DNA from: Branchiostoma belcheri
Lineage: Eukaryota; Chordata; Leptocardii; Amphioxiformes; Branchiostomatidae
Assembly (NCBI RefSeq): GCF_001625305.1
Contig: NW_017803280.1
Coordinates: 246,222 to 310,221 of the forward strand
Length of the DNA: 64,000 nucleotides
Reading direction: 5' to 3'
Positions within the stretch are counted from its first letter, which is position 1; each line of letters starts with the position of its first letter. Under the pieces are notes generated by a model. That model had not been told where the DNA came from and did no database searches. It was given only the letters and a program-made list of their open reading frames with translations. A program made the position numbers and the translations under genes. This document shows, in pieces, positions 51,945 through 62,461 of the stretch.

Positions 51945-52190
51945 TATTCCTTTATCATCTGTAACAAGGCGTAACGATGCAGACAGATTTCATCCGGAGT
52001 TTGGCGGGCTGCCCAGTTTCACGTTCACGGGGGAAAGCCTGCTCATTCCCAGCCGTCACATGCCGGTATGTTGGGATAAGAGAAGTCACAGTCGAGTTCC
52101 ATCAAACAAATCACATTTAAGCTTCTGTAATCACATTTTTGACTGACTCAAGCACTCTAATTCCTGCCTGATTTGGCGAGTAAGTACAAG
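51945..52190. other. Unique GC-richer island
   Basis: The 78-codon ORF at 51910-52146 includes FHPEFGGLPSFTFTGESLLI but has no known domain. Base use differs from the AT-rich flanks. No firm splice sites. Confidence 0.2.
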
Positions 52191-52578
52191 TAAACTGAGA
52201 AGTTGGTACATTATTGACTTCAATGTTAAATGATTTGCAATGAATCTCTGCATATTTCTTCATTAGGATATTTTGTTTTACATAATTTTGTAATCCGACA
52301 CATCCACTGCGTTTCTCAAAAAGATTTGATTGACTTAGTTATTTCAAATGGCAATAGCTTGTCCTTATTGCACACATACCATCTGCCATAAATACAAATT
52401 ACTAATTCTATGCACCAAAACACTCTGAAATTCAAATCGACGAGCTTGCAATTTCTATGTTATGTTTCTGCTAGTGTAACTTTTCATAGTACCATAAATA
52501 CTTTTAATTTAAAGCAACACTGCCATGGTGGCTCAATGTAACTGTAGTACTTTATCCATCACAGTTAACTTTGTTTTT
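52191..52578. other. AT-rich spacer
   Basis: Nothing supported. Confidence 0.3.
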
Positions 52579-52579
52579 T

Positions 52580-52990
52580 TTTCGTTTTGAAACGAAATCA
52601 GCCCGCTCCCGGCAGTGTGCTGAATCACATCAGGGCAGATTGCACCTTCCTCCCAAGTGCACAGGAGGTAAATTACCTGAATTCAGATACAGCCGTGAAA
52701 TCGAAATGACTTGTGACACGCCAACGATCCTGCCGGTAATTGTGCCAAATTAGAGGAGATGAGAAGGCAGACGGTATGCAATTGTGGGGAGATGTAATTT
52801 CATAAATGATGAACCACTCTTGGTGTCTGCATTATCGCCTGGCGAGGGTCCCCGCAGCGACTCCCCTGGATGCCAGGAAAATAACATTCCAGGAAGGAGA
52901 TCCCGCGTGGAATGTTGATCTCCTGCTTCAGATAAAAACACCGCAGGGTACATATCATCATTCCTACGGCATACAATGCTTACTTTCAAA
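52580..52990. promoter_or_regulatory. Candidate conserved non-coding element
   Basis: An unrepeated block with homeobox-like words (GGTAATTGTGCC, GTAATTTCATAAATGATG, GCAATTGTGG) and a palindromic GGAATGTTGATCTCC/GGAGATC region. Short ORFs lie on both strands (52571-52753 +, 52750-52989 -, 52806-53018 +) with no domain. Function inferred from motif content and the contrast with the spacer. Confidence 0.3.
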
Positions 52991-53395
52991 GTTCACAGAA
53001 ATAGGTCTAACAATTTAGGGTCTAACAATTTAGACACTATTCTTTATATTATAGTTATCCTGTTCTATGGATAATGTGTCGGACATATTATATACCACCT
53101 GCATATTATTCCTGCACTTATGTGAAATATTTTAATTTGCATTTAAGCTTTTAAACATATTATTCTACATTTTTTTTGCTATTTTGTTCATAACGACGCG
53201 CAGTTTAGTGATAGAACGTAGGGATCCCTAACCACAAAAGGTCAGACACAGGAAGATAGGTCAAGCTAGAAGCTAGCCAGTAGCTAGCAGGACGCTGACC
53301 TGGGAGTCAGTAGACCGCTATGCTGGCCGGGTAACATTAGGAACATTCGAAGAAACTTCAAATTACCAATGAATTAATGCAAAGAATCTCTTAGA
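52991..53395. other. AT-rich spacer
   Basis: GGTCTAACAATTTAG is tandemly duplicated near 53003-53032. The word AGCTAGAAGCTAGCCAGTAGCTAGC (three AGCTAG-type steps) lies near 53265. Nothing else. Confidence 0.35.
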
Positions 53396-53480
53396 GTATT
53401 TCCGGTAGGTTGATTTCTTGTCTTGTTAGTTCAATTTTAACCGTGCTTTGTAAGCAAATAAAGCTGTATTGAATCTTAAA
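53396..53480 (+). mobile_element. LINE-like 3' end
   Basis: AACCGTGCTTTGTAAGCAAA (hairpin TGCTTTGTAAGCA) then TAAAGCTGTATTGAATCTTA. It is close to the 36036 copy in layout (hairpin, AATAAA, tail). No coding. Confidence 0.45.
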
Positions 53481-53639
53481 GGTTTTATTAGACGATTTAC
53501 AAAATTATGAAAGAAATTAATCATAGAAAACCTTTCATGTCTCACTTATAATAGACGGAATAAACTTCAGCGGTGGTATTATAGATTTGCTTCTAATTAC
53601 TAAGGATACGCTGCCTGATACTGATGTCGGTCTTTAAAC
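53481..53639. other. AT-rich spacer
   Basis: Nothing supported. Confidence 0.3.
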
Positions 53640-53940
53640 GCAGTGGCTCACGATATAATGACCTTTTGATATTGGCAATTCGCAAAATGGTCAAGAAATG
53701 AAGTCAATGGCCACATAGCCACGCCTTCTGCGCAGTCCAATCATTCAGCCGTGGAGGTTCCATCAGGGAAAATGATTGGACCGATCGACCGCAGTTATAT
53801 CCATAAGTTTGTGATGCATGGAGGAGAGGAAGTCTTTCTGGGTCAGGACGAGAGGAACGCGGCAGCGGCGCGGCCCTCCGGCGGCTTCATGTCCCCAATC
53901 TTCCGCCATAAGTGGTCATAAAATCACGGCAAACGTATGC
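53640..53940. promoter_or_regulatory. Candidate promoter or enhancer
   Basis: Contains CCACGCCTTCTGCGCAG, CAGTCCAATCATTC and its inverse AATGATTGGACCG (CCAAT boxes in a short palindrome, about 53726-53785), a TATATCCATAAG word (SRF-like) and a GC-rich stretch GGCAGCGGCGCGGCCCTCC followed by ATG at about 53890 with a 10-codon ORF. Unrepeated. A TSS on the plus strand near 53870 would fit, but no exon could be followed. Confidence 0.35.
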
Positions 53941-54160
53941 CGACTGATAAGAAAGTATTTCTAGTAAGGCAGATCGTGGCCTTGCCCTAGAAAACTTGAC
54001 AATTGAGTGAATTCTTCTTCCAATCCTTGGATAAAATCATGATTGATTAAGAACCCACATATTATAGAAGAAGTGGGTAAATTCGTCTTCCATTGCCTAA
54101 AAAGAAGAAGTCAAACCCAGTGTCATGTCATGTTGTAGAATATAGTATAATGTTAGAAGT
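53941..54160. other. Spacer
   Basis: GTGAATTCTTCTTCCA.TCCTTGG and GGTAAATTCGTCTTCCATTG at about 54007 and 54075 are weak repeats. Nothing else. Confidence 0.3.
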
Positions 54161-54164
54161 AGAT

Positions 54165-54262
54165 ATAGTCTCACATACCACTGTATTTTCCGTCTATGTT
54201 GTTTGTAACTGCAATTAGCCCTCGGGCAAGTATTTGCAATAAACTTTCAATTGATTGTAACT
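54165..54262 (+). mobile_element. LINE-like 3' end
   Basis: GCAATTAGCCCTCGGGCAAG followed by TATTTGCAATAAACTTTCAA; same family as 41452-41545. No coding. Confidence 0.6.
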
Positions 54263-54405
54263 TTTCCCCTTAATTCCTTTTTAAAGTTAGGCCACCTTCA
54301 ACTGGTATGCACATATAACCGGTTTGCATGGAGAAAACATAAGCATATCAAGAATAAACAAATAGTTAGTAGTTCTTCATGATTAGTTCACCATGTTTTT
54401 GTCTT

Positions 54406-55611
54406 TAAGGCCACGCCAATTTAATCTGTTGTTTCCCGGATTAGCCCTGTCCATTTTTTCTGATTTAAAAAAACTTTTTTATGGCTTCACCACAAAGTGG
54501 TGAAGACATATTGTGTTCCCTCATGTTTCTTCTTCTTCTTCTGCTATTTCTTTAAATGGATTCATCTCTGCCATTTTCCGGCCAAATAACACGAAATTTG
54601 GCATGAAGGTAGAGTGGGCAAATACCCTGACGCATTTTTTTTCATTTTTTTGAAAAATTGTTTTATTTGGGTTTTTTGGCCATTTGCAGGCAAAAAATAT
54701 ACATTTTGAGATCTGGTTCCCAGGTACTAAAACCAAATGACCTGAAATGCGGTATGGGGATACCTTGGACATATGTCTACAAAAACTCATTCAAGCTTTT
54801 GACATACACCACTTTAAAATCGGGAAAAATAAGGCTTTTTGGCTATTTTCGGACCCAAAATGTACATTTTTGGCTCCTGTGCCCTAATATTACATCTGAA
54901 TGACCTGAAATTCGGTATGGGGATACCTTGGACACGTGTCCAAAGAATGCCATTCACGCTTTTGACATATACCACTTTAAAATTGTGTAAAATAGGGCTT
55001 TTTTGCTATTTTCGGACCAAAAATGTACATTTTTGGCTCCTGTGCCTTAATATTAAATCCGAATGACCTGAAATTTGGTATGGGAATACCTTGGACACAT
55101 GTCCAAAGAATGCCATTCACGATTTTGACATACACCTCTTTAACGTTATGTAAAATAGGGCTTTTTGGCTATTTCCGGCATTGGAAGGTTCCATTTCTGC
55201 ATGGGGGTGTAGACTATTGGCAGCCATCGTAGGATAGATCCATGTTCGGTATGGGGGATAGGGTGAAGCCATCTGCTGCATTTGCTCTCAAACAAATGTC
55301 GGCCTTTCTAGTAGGTTCTAAATCAACTGTAAAATGCACAATAAAAGACATATTTTGCCCTGAACGGTTGAAGAAAGTCCTCTTCTTCATAGTTGTTGTT
55401 CAATGTAACAATGCAACTTTGTTTCATTTTAAGTTCAAAATCTATTGTTTTCATTATAAACCATCCTGGTATGTTGACTTCATAGCTCATACTGTACCAT
55501 TTTCGGCTATCACGGGGTGCCTTGGCCTGTATTTTGTTTAATTTCGCCCTGCCGCTTTATATTTTTTCTGAAAAAATCTGAGAAGCAACAAATTAAATTG
55601 GTGTGGCCTAA
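54406..55611. mobile_element. PIF/Harbinger-like element, family H3, long copy
   Basis: A 1200-bp element (54409-55608) is flanked by TAA. Left end GGCCACGCCAATTTAATCTG; right end, inverted, AAATTAAATTGGTGTGGCC. Its right half (55310-55550) matches the interior of the 38222 copy. Its left half (54650-55200) is a 162-bp tandem repeat. No transposase ORF. Thus tandem-repeat growth inside a MITE. Confidence 0.75.
54657..55200. repeat. 162-bp tandem repeat within the MITE, ~3.5 copies
   Basis: GCTTTTGACATAYACCACTT lies at about 54796, 54957 and 55119 and GACCTGAAATKCGGTATGGG at about 54740, 54900 and 55062. ORFs of 69-89 codons (for example 54658-54903, 54839-55066, 55023-55232) repeat the same residues in each unit, so they are repeat shadows. 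Confidence 0.85.
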
Positions 55612-56164
55612 TGTCATACTTTTCGTTCCTGCAAACTACTAGGTAGTGTCCGGGTCGGGCATTGTAACCTTGGCACTAATGCATGCGGAATAGTCACAAC
55701 CCTTTATTCTGACATTGCCAGTGCTCGTCTACGTCTATTGTAATCTTGTTCCATTTGCATCTCTACGGCAGATGGGTTCACACCCGGGATTACCCCCAGC
55801 TAAGTTTAATTAACTTATCCAATGACACCGTCTATGTCATCATCCACTCTCGAAGAGCCCCGCATATTTGCGAGTCAACCGTCCTAACTTTAATCTACTA
55901 CCGCGCCTCTCCAGTAAACAAGCCGCCGTGCGTATCCAGTTGTTCCCTGGCGGGGCACCCTTGTCAAACATCCAGGTTACTTATGATTAAAAGTCCTGGT
56001 GCTCAATCAACCAAAAAGGTACATCCAGCCTTTGGGAGTTGGGATACAAATGAATACATCAATGCCGTCATTTGTACTAGAAAAGAGATTCATCAACTAT
56101 GACAACCCCGGGTCTGGCGGTAGGTTCTGAAAGATATTTCCTATCTTTGCCTCTCTTTTGCTAT
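55612..56164. other. Unique spacer with a 118-codon ORF
   Basis: The ORF at 55746-56102 (+) is GC-balanced (HTRDYPQLSLINLSNDTV near the start, CVSSCSLAGHPCQTS in the middle). No domain was recognised. There is an upstream AG at TTCCATTTGCATCTC only weakly. It may be an exon; evidence is insufficient. Confidence 0.25.
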
Positions 56165-56500
56165 ATCGTTACTCTTGAAGAAAATTAAACTGTTCTATAA
56201 CTCAAAAAAGAAATTAAATTAGCAGAAATTGTCGACTGAATCACTCAGTCTTCATCAGCTTTATGACCCAAGTGCTGTGGACACGTGACTTTTAGCCGCG
56301 TGTGACGTCAGCACTGGGTCAAAGTTCGTCGGAAGTCGGTACCGCCCCCCGTCACGGTTGAGCGAAGGTTGGTATGCTCTGATGTAGATGGCTGATGAAG
56401 ACTGAGCGTTTCAGTCGAACATTTCTGGTGAGTTCATTTCTTTTTTGAGTTAAAGAACAGTTTAATTTTCTTCATGTATTTTACCACCTCAACTGAACTT
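56165..56500 (-). mobile_element. Compact PLE: GIY-YIG tail between inverted hammerhead-like ends
   Basis: Minus strand from about 56392: AIYIRAYQPSLNRDGGRYRL and TNFDPVLTSHAAKSHVSTA, then a hammerhead-like core CTGATGAAGACTGAGTGATT + CAGTCGACAATTTC (56222-56262), where GACA replaces GAAA. On the plus strand, outside the other end, CTGATGAAGACTGAGCGTTT + CAGTCGAACATTTC (about 56393-56432). Both are followed by the GTGAGTTCATTTCTTTTTTG-type tail. Same architecture as 28640-29012. The reverse transcriptase is absent. Confidence 0.75.
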
Positions 56501-56875
56501 TCAAGGTAACATAATTACTCTGTTAACAGGAAGTCAGAGCAACAGACAGCTCCCTACATTCTCTTCCTACATTCTCTGTTGGTATCGTTGAATTGGTGGA
56601 GAGAGCCTTCTCCCATAGTTAAACCAAACAGCCATATACACAGTCTTCTAGGATTACTGTAAAAATTAACACGTCAAAAGCAGTAAGCCAGTAAGAGCAA
56701 CACACTGCAAAATCCATCCACTGTTGGGGTCGTACTGTGCTGAATCGGTATCCACTTTTTATCTAAAGGTCCAAGATTTTTCTATAAAAGATCGACTGAT
56801 TCGTATCACCAGCAGGGCTGGAATCGTAGAAAAACTGCTCACTCTATCATTGAATATTTTTTTATTTTAAAATTC
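56501..56875. other. Unassigned spacer
   Basis: CCTACATTCTC is doubled near 56553. Nothing else. Confidence 0.3.
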
Positions 56876-56879
56876 TCTC

Positions 56880-57030
56880 AAAAACGCGGGAAATGCCATT
56901 TCAGAAGGTACATTTTTCAAAATTTTACGAGGGAGCATGCCCTCGACCCCCCCTAGGAACCTCGCTGGTCCCCTCTAGCAGCGGGAAGAACCCCCCCCCC
57001 TCCTTTCAAAATCCTGGCTACGGGCATGAT
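56880..57030. mobile_element. Possible transposon end, C-rich
   Basis: The run GCATGCCCTCGACCCCCCCT to AGAACCCCCCCCCCTCC followed by ATCCTGGCTACGGGCATGA looks like the C-rich terminal sequence of a DNA transposon seen in several deuterostome genomes. No inverted partner was found in the window, so the class is not given. The ORF at 56893-57156 crosses it. Confidence 0.25.
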
Positions 57031-57560
57031 ACACAGCCATCGGGAGTTGCAGTAAAAACGAATACATCTGATTCAGTAGAACGACTTCCCCACGGTAACA
57101 CCATACACCAACCAGAAGCTGTCACATACAGCCGTTTGGATTTGCGGATAAGATGAATATAACAGTATCAGTCCAGAGCAGCATTAGAGCAGCAGAGAGT
57201 CATTACAGGAAAGGCTGCTCTAGAACAGTTCATAACAGTTCAATTTTACAGTCCAAGCAGGAGTTTACTAGCCAACATTGGCTTCGCACTCGTGGTGTAT
57301 CTTTTGGTCCCTCTTCTGTAAGAAAAGAAATCCGGCGCTCAGAAGCAGTTTTCTCGTGGGAAATAAATGTACACCTGAACGCACTTCTGTACTCTTACAT
57401 CCACGTCACCCGGATGCCCTGCACCCTGCCTTCTTCATCAAACACGCTGCCTCTCGGGTGGGGCATGTCAGCTATATGAAAAAGATTACACTACATGAAA
57501 GTATGACAAATCTGTTCCCCCCTTTTCTGACAGGAGGCACGAACTAAATTTCTTTGATGT
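57031..57560. other. Unique sequence with overlapping ORFs
   Basis: ORFs of 87, 108 and 89 codons overlap (56893-57156, 57153-57479, 57278-57547) in different frames on the plus strand. GC content is higher than average. CAGTATCAGTCCAGAGCAGC/AGCAGAG words hint at a local duplication (AGAACAGTTCATAACAGTTC). No domain found. Confidence 0.3.
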
Positions 57561-57580
57561 CCAAGCAGAAGAGTCCCAGA

Positions 57581-57979
57581 TCAAACAAGCCTCAAGTAAC
57601 AAAAGACACACTGATGAATTGGTGTTGAATATCTCTGTACAGATAAATGGCACGAAATGTTGAGTTTCCAGTACATTGGCCTGGATACGTCATTTTGCTG
57701 ACATGTACTGGTGTATTGAACTTTACTGCCATGGTAGCGGCTTGCATCCATTACTTTGTGTGTCCTCTGACAGCCCTTAGAACTTGACTCAGCGCTGCTC
57801 TCGTGCAGTGAGAATATTACACCCGTAGGGCGATACTGTATGTCATCAGTCGCCTGTTCTGCACCACTTCTCACACGGCGTTTAGGTTCACCGCTCAGCA
57901 TCACCAAACAGCGCCTCTTTGTCTTATCGCCACAGCACATTCCTTTGCTTATCCTATTTTTAAAATATGGCAAGCACAA
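57581..57979 (-). other. 132-codon ORF without recognised domain
   Basis: This is the longest minus-strand ORF outside simple repeats. It begins MCLPYFKNRISKGMCCGDKT and has a basic part KTKRRCLVMLSGEPKRR, a Ser/Glu-rich part SSAESSSKGC and nine cysteines in all. Base composition is even (not AT-driven). I see neither a signal peptide nor clear splice sites. It is recorded because it is the best single-exon ORF that is not explained by a repeat; it may still be chance. Confidence 0.25.
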
Positions 57980-58890
57980 ATGTGCCCAATGAAGGCGTTT
58001 TGACGAGCTATTCCATAAGCCTTTATCTTTTTAGCTCCTTCCTGTAGAAACATGCTGCTTATCAGCTCTGTACACTGGGAAAAAGAAAACATTTGGCAAT
58101 TTAACTCGAATAGGATGTATCAGAAAAACGTTTCCAGATCGTATAACCTAAATTAAGGTTGTTTTAAAATTAGATTTAGTCGTTTGCAAGTATTTTGGTC
58201 TAAGTGTACTATTTTCTCCATTATTGATACTTGAGTATTGGAATAGGTATTTGATTATTTTCTGCAGTATAATAGTTTATAACTAGCTATATTTTCACAT
58301 TTTGAGGTTTTAATATTGTAATATTACTGGTGTTGGCTTCGTAAATACCATCTGACAAGTTAAGTATAACCTTAAATAATAACAAAACAAAAATAGTGCT
58401 CACCCTAAAAGAAACTTGTTGACAGCTCTGTAAAAAATGAAAATGAAAGAAATTAAAAAAGAAGATGACAAAAATGAGTTAACATAGCTCACAGTAAAAG
58501 AAAGATCTAAACTAGGCAGAATTTGAAAGCAATGGATTTTAGACCTACTTTAGCCATATAACAAAATCTTGAGCAACTTTTAAAAAGATCTTCAGCATCG
58601 TGTCTCGGTAGAAAATCAACAAAACACCATACAGGATTAACCACACTGCCACCTCTTAAATTTCAGAAAAAAGAAGAACTAATTGTGCAGGACATACATG
58701 TATATCATACAGGTTTTTTTTCTAAACAAAGGAATAAGGGCACTGCTCCCTCATGTAACCAGCCAGCTTCCTAATATCACCCTAAGTGGCTACTTACACA
58801 CCATTTAGTCTATCTCGAAATGATCTAATTCTTTGTCCAGTAAATATATGAAAATAATACAACAATGCATTCTAGCATTACAAACTGTGT
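57980..58890. other. AT-rich spacer
   Basis: Nothing supported. Confidence 0.35.
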
Positions 58891-59059
58891 TACTCTCATA
58901 AAAAATCTCCCCTCGGTTACTTAGCTCTCCCGCAATTGCTTGCGATCTGCTCGCTCCCTCATGCAAAATATTTTCTAGAAAAACCTTGTCATATGTAGTA
59001 CCAAAAATGTTTTTTTCTTATTTTTCTTATTTTCTTATGTTGAGAAATATTTTTTTTGC

Positions 59060-59400
59060 CAGGGGGATTTTCAAGAAAATTCAAGAAACATTCTCGAAAG
59101 ATTTTGTATGTTGATTCTTACACAAAGAATTTTATTCTTCTTTTGTCTTAAGAAAAGAAAATATATCTACTATCATGCTCACCAACAAGAATCTTAAGAA
59201 TTTTTAGAAAGTTAACAGTATTTTGTTCTGCTGCAAGAAATCCTTTTTTTGTGTACAGAATGGTTTTCTTGCTTCAAGAACAGTTAGCTCTTAGTTCAAG
59301 AAATATTTTCTTGCTACAGGGATTCTTTAATTTCTTGTTCAAAGAATTATTATCTTGCTACATTTCTTTGTACAAGGAAAACAAGAAAAACAAGAAAAAA
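59060..59400. repeat. CAAGAA/TTCTTG-rich block
   Basis: CAAGAA occurs at least eight times and TTCTTG at least three, including TTCTTGCTTCAAGAA (59268-59282), a nearly perfect palindrome, and TTTCTTGTTCAAAGAA (about 59333). The block can fold on itself in several ways. It is not a simple tandem repeat. Origin unknown; a decayed fold-back element is likely. The 82-codon ORF (59251-59499) is a by-product. Confidence 0.5.
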
Positions 59401-60110
59401 GCATTATTGGTAGTGAGATTCGTACATAGCAAAATGTCGTACGTGGCAACAACGCCCCTCTGCGGTACTTACCCAACAGAGGCGAACTTCAAGTACTAAA
59501 CCGCCATTTTGGAAAGCCATCGACCCTTACAGGGGTTACTTGGGAACATTGCCAAGTTTGTGTTCGTGTTTCTTGAAGATAAAATACCTGACAGTTGTCC
59601 TTTGGCACGTTTCCTTCGAAGGTTATTTCCAGTTGAGAAACCGCATTTCCACGTCTTAGGAAAGCCTTCCTGTTAGATAAGACAAGGTATTTACCAGACT
59701 TACAGTCTTAAAGAGCTTTTTTTAATATCAATCTGTCTGTGCTTCATGTTATTGATCGATTACTAGTCTTGACTCGCAGTATGATTTTTGTTGTAATCAC
59801 AGCAGATGGACTAGCTAATCCCTACCAATATTTGCGAGGACGCCAGATGCTGTCAGCCTCAAGGTGTCTGTCTGCTTTATCAAAGCCAACGTTAACAACA
59901 CTGTGTGCCGCTGAGGAGCTACGTTATCTGTGTAGGAAGAAGAAAAATACGTTGCCGAGGGCGATCCGTATGTTAGTCTCCGTTCTATGAAACACGATTT
60001 GTCAGTGACGCCACTATTGTCGGTGGGTTGTGGTTTTTCACAGCCTACAGAAGGCTTCACTAATCCCTTATCGGCAGTAGAATGCGGCAAATATTGCGAA
60101 GATAATCATC
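59401..60110. other. Unique sequence
   Basis: GC-balanced parts at 59440-59560 and 59800-60090 contain overlapping ORFs on both strands (59739-59990 +, 59815-60090 -). No domain and no firm splice sites. Confidence 0.3.
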
Positions 60111-60375
60111 CAGGAGAGAAAGAGGGAGAGATAGAGAGAGGGGGAGGAGAGAGAGAGAGAGAGAGAAGGAGAGGGAGAGAGAGGGGGGAGAGCGAGAGAG
60201 AGAGATGGAGAGAGGGGAGAGATAGAGAGAGGGGGAGAGAGAGGGGAGAGATAGAGAGGGAAAGCGATAGAGAGAGAGGGAGAGAGAGAGGGGAGAGCGA
60301 GAGAGAGACGGAAAGTGAGAGGGAGAGAGGGAGGGAGAGAGAAAGAGAGGGAGAGAAAGAGAGAAGAGAGAGAGA
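60111..60375. repeat. (GA)n microsatellite
   Basis: A 265-bp purine run of GAGA/GGGA type. ORFs of 121-140 codons on both strands (Arg/Glu or Ser/Leu only) come from it. Confidence 0.98.
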
Positions 60376-60444
60376 TGAATTTGACTTTTTTCCACAACGT
60401 TGCTATTAATATCTCTAATTGTTTGTTTCGCATTACCAGTAAAC

Positions 60445-60720
60445 CGCCTTAAGGCGTAATACACCAGTTTTGTGCAAGCTGCCTAAGACCGGCCTGTAAG
60501 TTTCGAACTACTCACACCGGGAAGGTCCCCTACTCTTTTCGATAAGTGCGGTGGGTTCTTTAACGTGCGTGGGGTGTGGCTCTCCCCGAACACGGGACCT
60601 CCATTTAACGTCCTATCCGAGGGACGTCCCTAACCGAAGCTAGGTACTCATTTCCACCTTAGTGAAGTGAAGAAAGTCGTGTAAAGTGCCTTTCCCAAGG
60701 GCACAAGATCGGTAAAATTA
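60445..60720 (-). mobile_element. SINE/composite repeat body without tRNA head
   Basis: On the minus strand CTTGTGCCCTTGGGAAAGG, CACTTTACACGACTTTC and GAAATGAGTACCTAGC give the shared SINE body. Downstream, GAGGTCCCGTGTTCGGGGAG and CCCACGCACGTTAAAGAACC extend it. The part beyond the SINE body does not occur in the other copies here, so it belongs either to the full family tail or to another repeat. Confidence 0.6.
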
Positions 60721-60743
60721 TTACCTCATTATTCCCAACAGAT

Positions 60744-61080
60744 TTCCCTAGGCTTACCAATCTCGGCAATCCACTGTTTGTTACGTCCCTTGCTGATGGA
60801 ATATGTGGCCCTGTGATTTATTTGTTGCAGAAAGTTTATGGCGCCCCCCGCCCCGGTAAATTATGACGTCATGATTATTATGGTTCATTTTAATTCGTAA
60901 TAAAATAAAAATGCATTTCCCCAGGCTTACCAATCTCGGCAAGGAAATGAACACTCCACTGTTTGTTACGTCACCTTATGCCGATAGAATATGTGGCCCT
61001 GTGATTTATTTTTTTGCAGAAAGTTTATGGCGCCCCCCGCCCCGGCAAATTATGACGTCATGATTGATATGGTTCACTTG
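60744..61080 (-). repeat. Tandem pair of PLE GIY-YIG remnants
   Basis: Two units (60744-60888, 60916-61080) share AGGCTTACCAATCTCGGCAA, CCACTGTTTGTTACGTC, GATAGAATATGTGGCCCTGT-like and GCAGAAAGTTTATGGCGCCC. Inverted, CGCCATAAACTTTCTGCA resembles the RHRLSAT codons of the PLE tail at 28820. So a PLE remnant was duplicated in tandem after insertion. No frame remains. Confidence 0.6.
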
Positions 61081-61630
61081 CTCTCTAAAAACATACTGTT
61101 TGACTGCTCGTTGAGAATCCCCCCTTATTTGCTAAGATGAAACAATTTGTCAAAAGGAATGTAATGTCTTCTATATGAACAGTTTTCCATATTAAATGTT
61201 AAGTGAAAAAGGCCTGCCTCGAGGAGTTATTCTAATAACTGTAATCCTGCAATTTGCATGCTTCAGTGCGATTCGGTATAAGGGCTTTGGGCAATAGAAA
61301 GCCAAAAAGAATTATGAACACCGTAATAGAAGCAATGTTTTTAAAAGATAAAGCTGACTCACACTGTGATGGAAATACAACTAAATTATAGGCATTGATA
61401 CTACTTGTACTGTAGTCAGCACATTCACCGAATTTAGAGCAGATGTCACAATTGCCTTTGGCGGCAAGTTTCGGCCATTAAAGGCTATACTGTAACAACG
61501 CTTCATAACAGTAACTTCTCTTATTTAATTCTTAAAAAATCGTCTGCATCAGGAAATTACAAGGGTAAGCCTTCCAAATACAGAACGAAGCAAGCACAGG
61601 TTTGATCAGCTCAAACTACGAGAACAGTTT
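61081..61630. other. AT-rich spacer
   Basis: Nothing supported. Confidence 0.35.
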
Positions 61631-61634
61631 GCGA

Positions 61635-62100
61635 CACTAAACAAATTAAATGTTACCTTTGACCTCAATTTCCATGTATCCATCCGATCTTGGGAGGCAA
61701 GATCTAACCAACCACTCATATACGTAACAAGCTATTTATATTTCTCGAATCAAGTACCATAGATTTCAAGAGTCTCGATGTTGGAGACAGATTTGAATAT
61801 ATCTTTACATGCAATGGTCCCCACAATGCAAAAATAGGTAGTTATATAAAGGAATGCTTTGCTATTAGAAAAAATACCGAAACTTGTGATTAGCCCACTC
61901 GATTGTAACACTTAATCAAAGACCTGTGCTATCCCTTATTATTTGAATAATTATGATATAGATATGTTAGGTTTTATTCGACATTAGGTCTTATTCAACA
62001 CACTTATTTTATTGTTGTTACTCTCTTTATGTAGTTTGCCATACATTGTACCATGTGCAATTGTCGTGCAATAAAGTTCTTCATAGTTATCTGTCATTAC
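61635..62100 (+). mobile_element. LINE C-terminus and 3' UTR
   Basis: Around 61778 the frame reads VGDRFEYIFTCNGPHNAKIG then SYIKECFAIRKNTET and stops. The GD.FEYIFTC......YIK pattern matches the C-terminal part of CR1-like LINE proteins. 3' UTR ends GCAATTGTCGTGCAATAAAG then TTCTTCATAG. Upstream, degraded coding back to about 61640 (RITRVSLPNTERSKHRFDQL-like) is likely. Confidence 0.6.
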
Positions 62101-62461
62101 GCCCGCTAATGCCGAGGTCACATTTCCAAACCAGGGCAGTCTTATGGAACGAAAATTATTATATAAAAGACAACAAAGCACACAAAATTGGAAATAAATG
62201 AATAATGGGAACAACATGTATCTGCGTATATTCTTGTTATAATTTTATAATTTTTTGTGTTAATCGAAACAGCCCGGCCGGGCCCCGATTTGGAAACGAT
62301 TTCACTCAGCACAATCCGGTGAGACCAAAAGAACCTTACCGTGGTAGAAAGGTTTACTCAATAGCTATTACTTCTAGTAAGAATTTTTAAAGATCTTAAC
62401 TTGGAACTAATTTTTTCCTCCGATTTTGGGACCCTCAATGCGCAATGCAACGTCATGCCTG
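62101..62461. other. Unassigned spacer
   Basis: GCCCGGCCGGGCCCCGATT (about 62272-62290) is a short GC palindrome in a 61-codon ORF. Nothing else. Confidence 0.3.

Noticed and set aside
54521..55232. Run of 69-89-codon ORFs with similar residues
   Set aside because: Same frame in successive 162-bp tandem units of a MITE; not a protein family.
59060..59400. Heat-shock element cluster
   Set aside because: TTC and GAA blocks do not keep the strict nGAAnnTTCn spacing over three or more units except at one place, so the call would be forced.
59987..60464. ORFs of 121-140 codons on both strands
   Set aside because: Translations of the GA microsatellite (Arg/Glu or Ser/Leu only).
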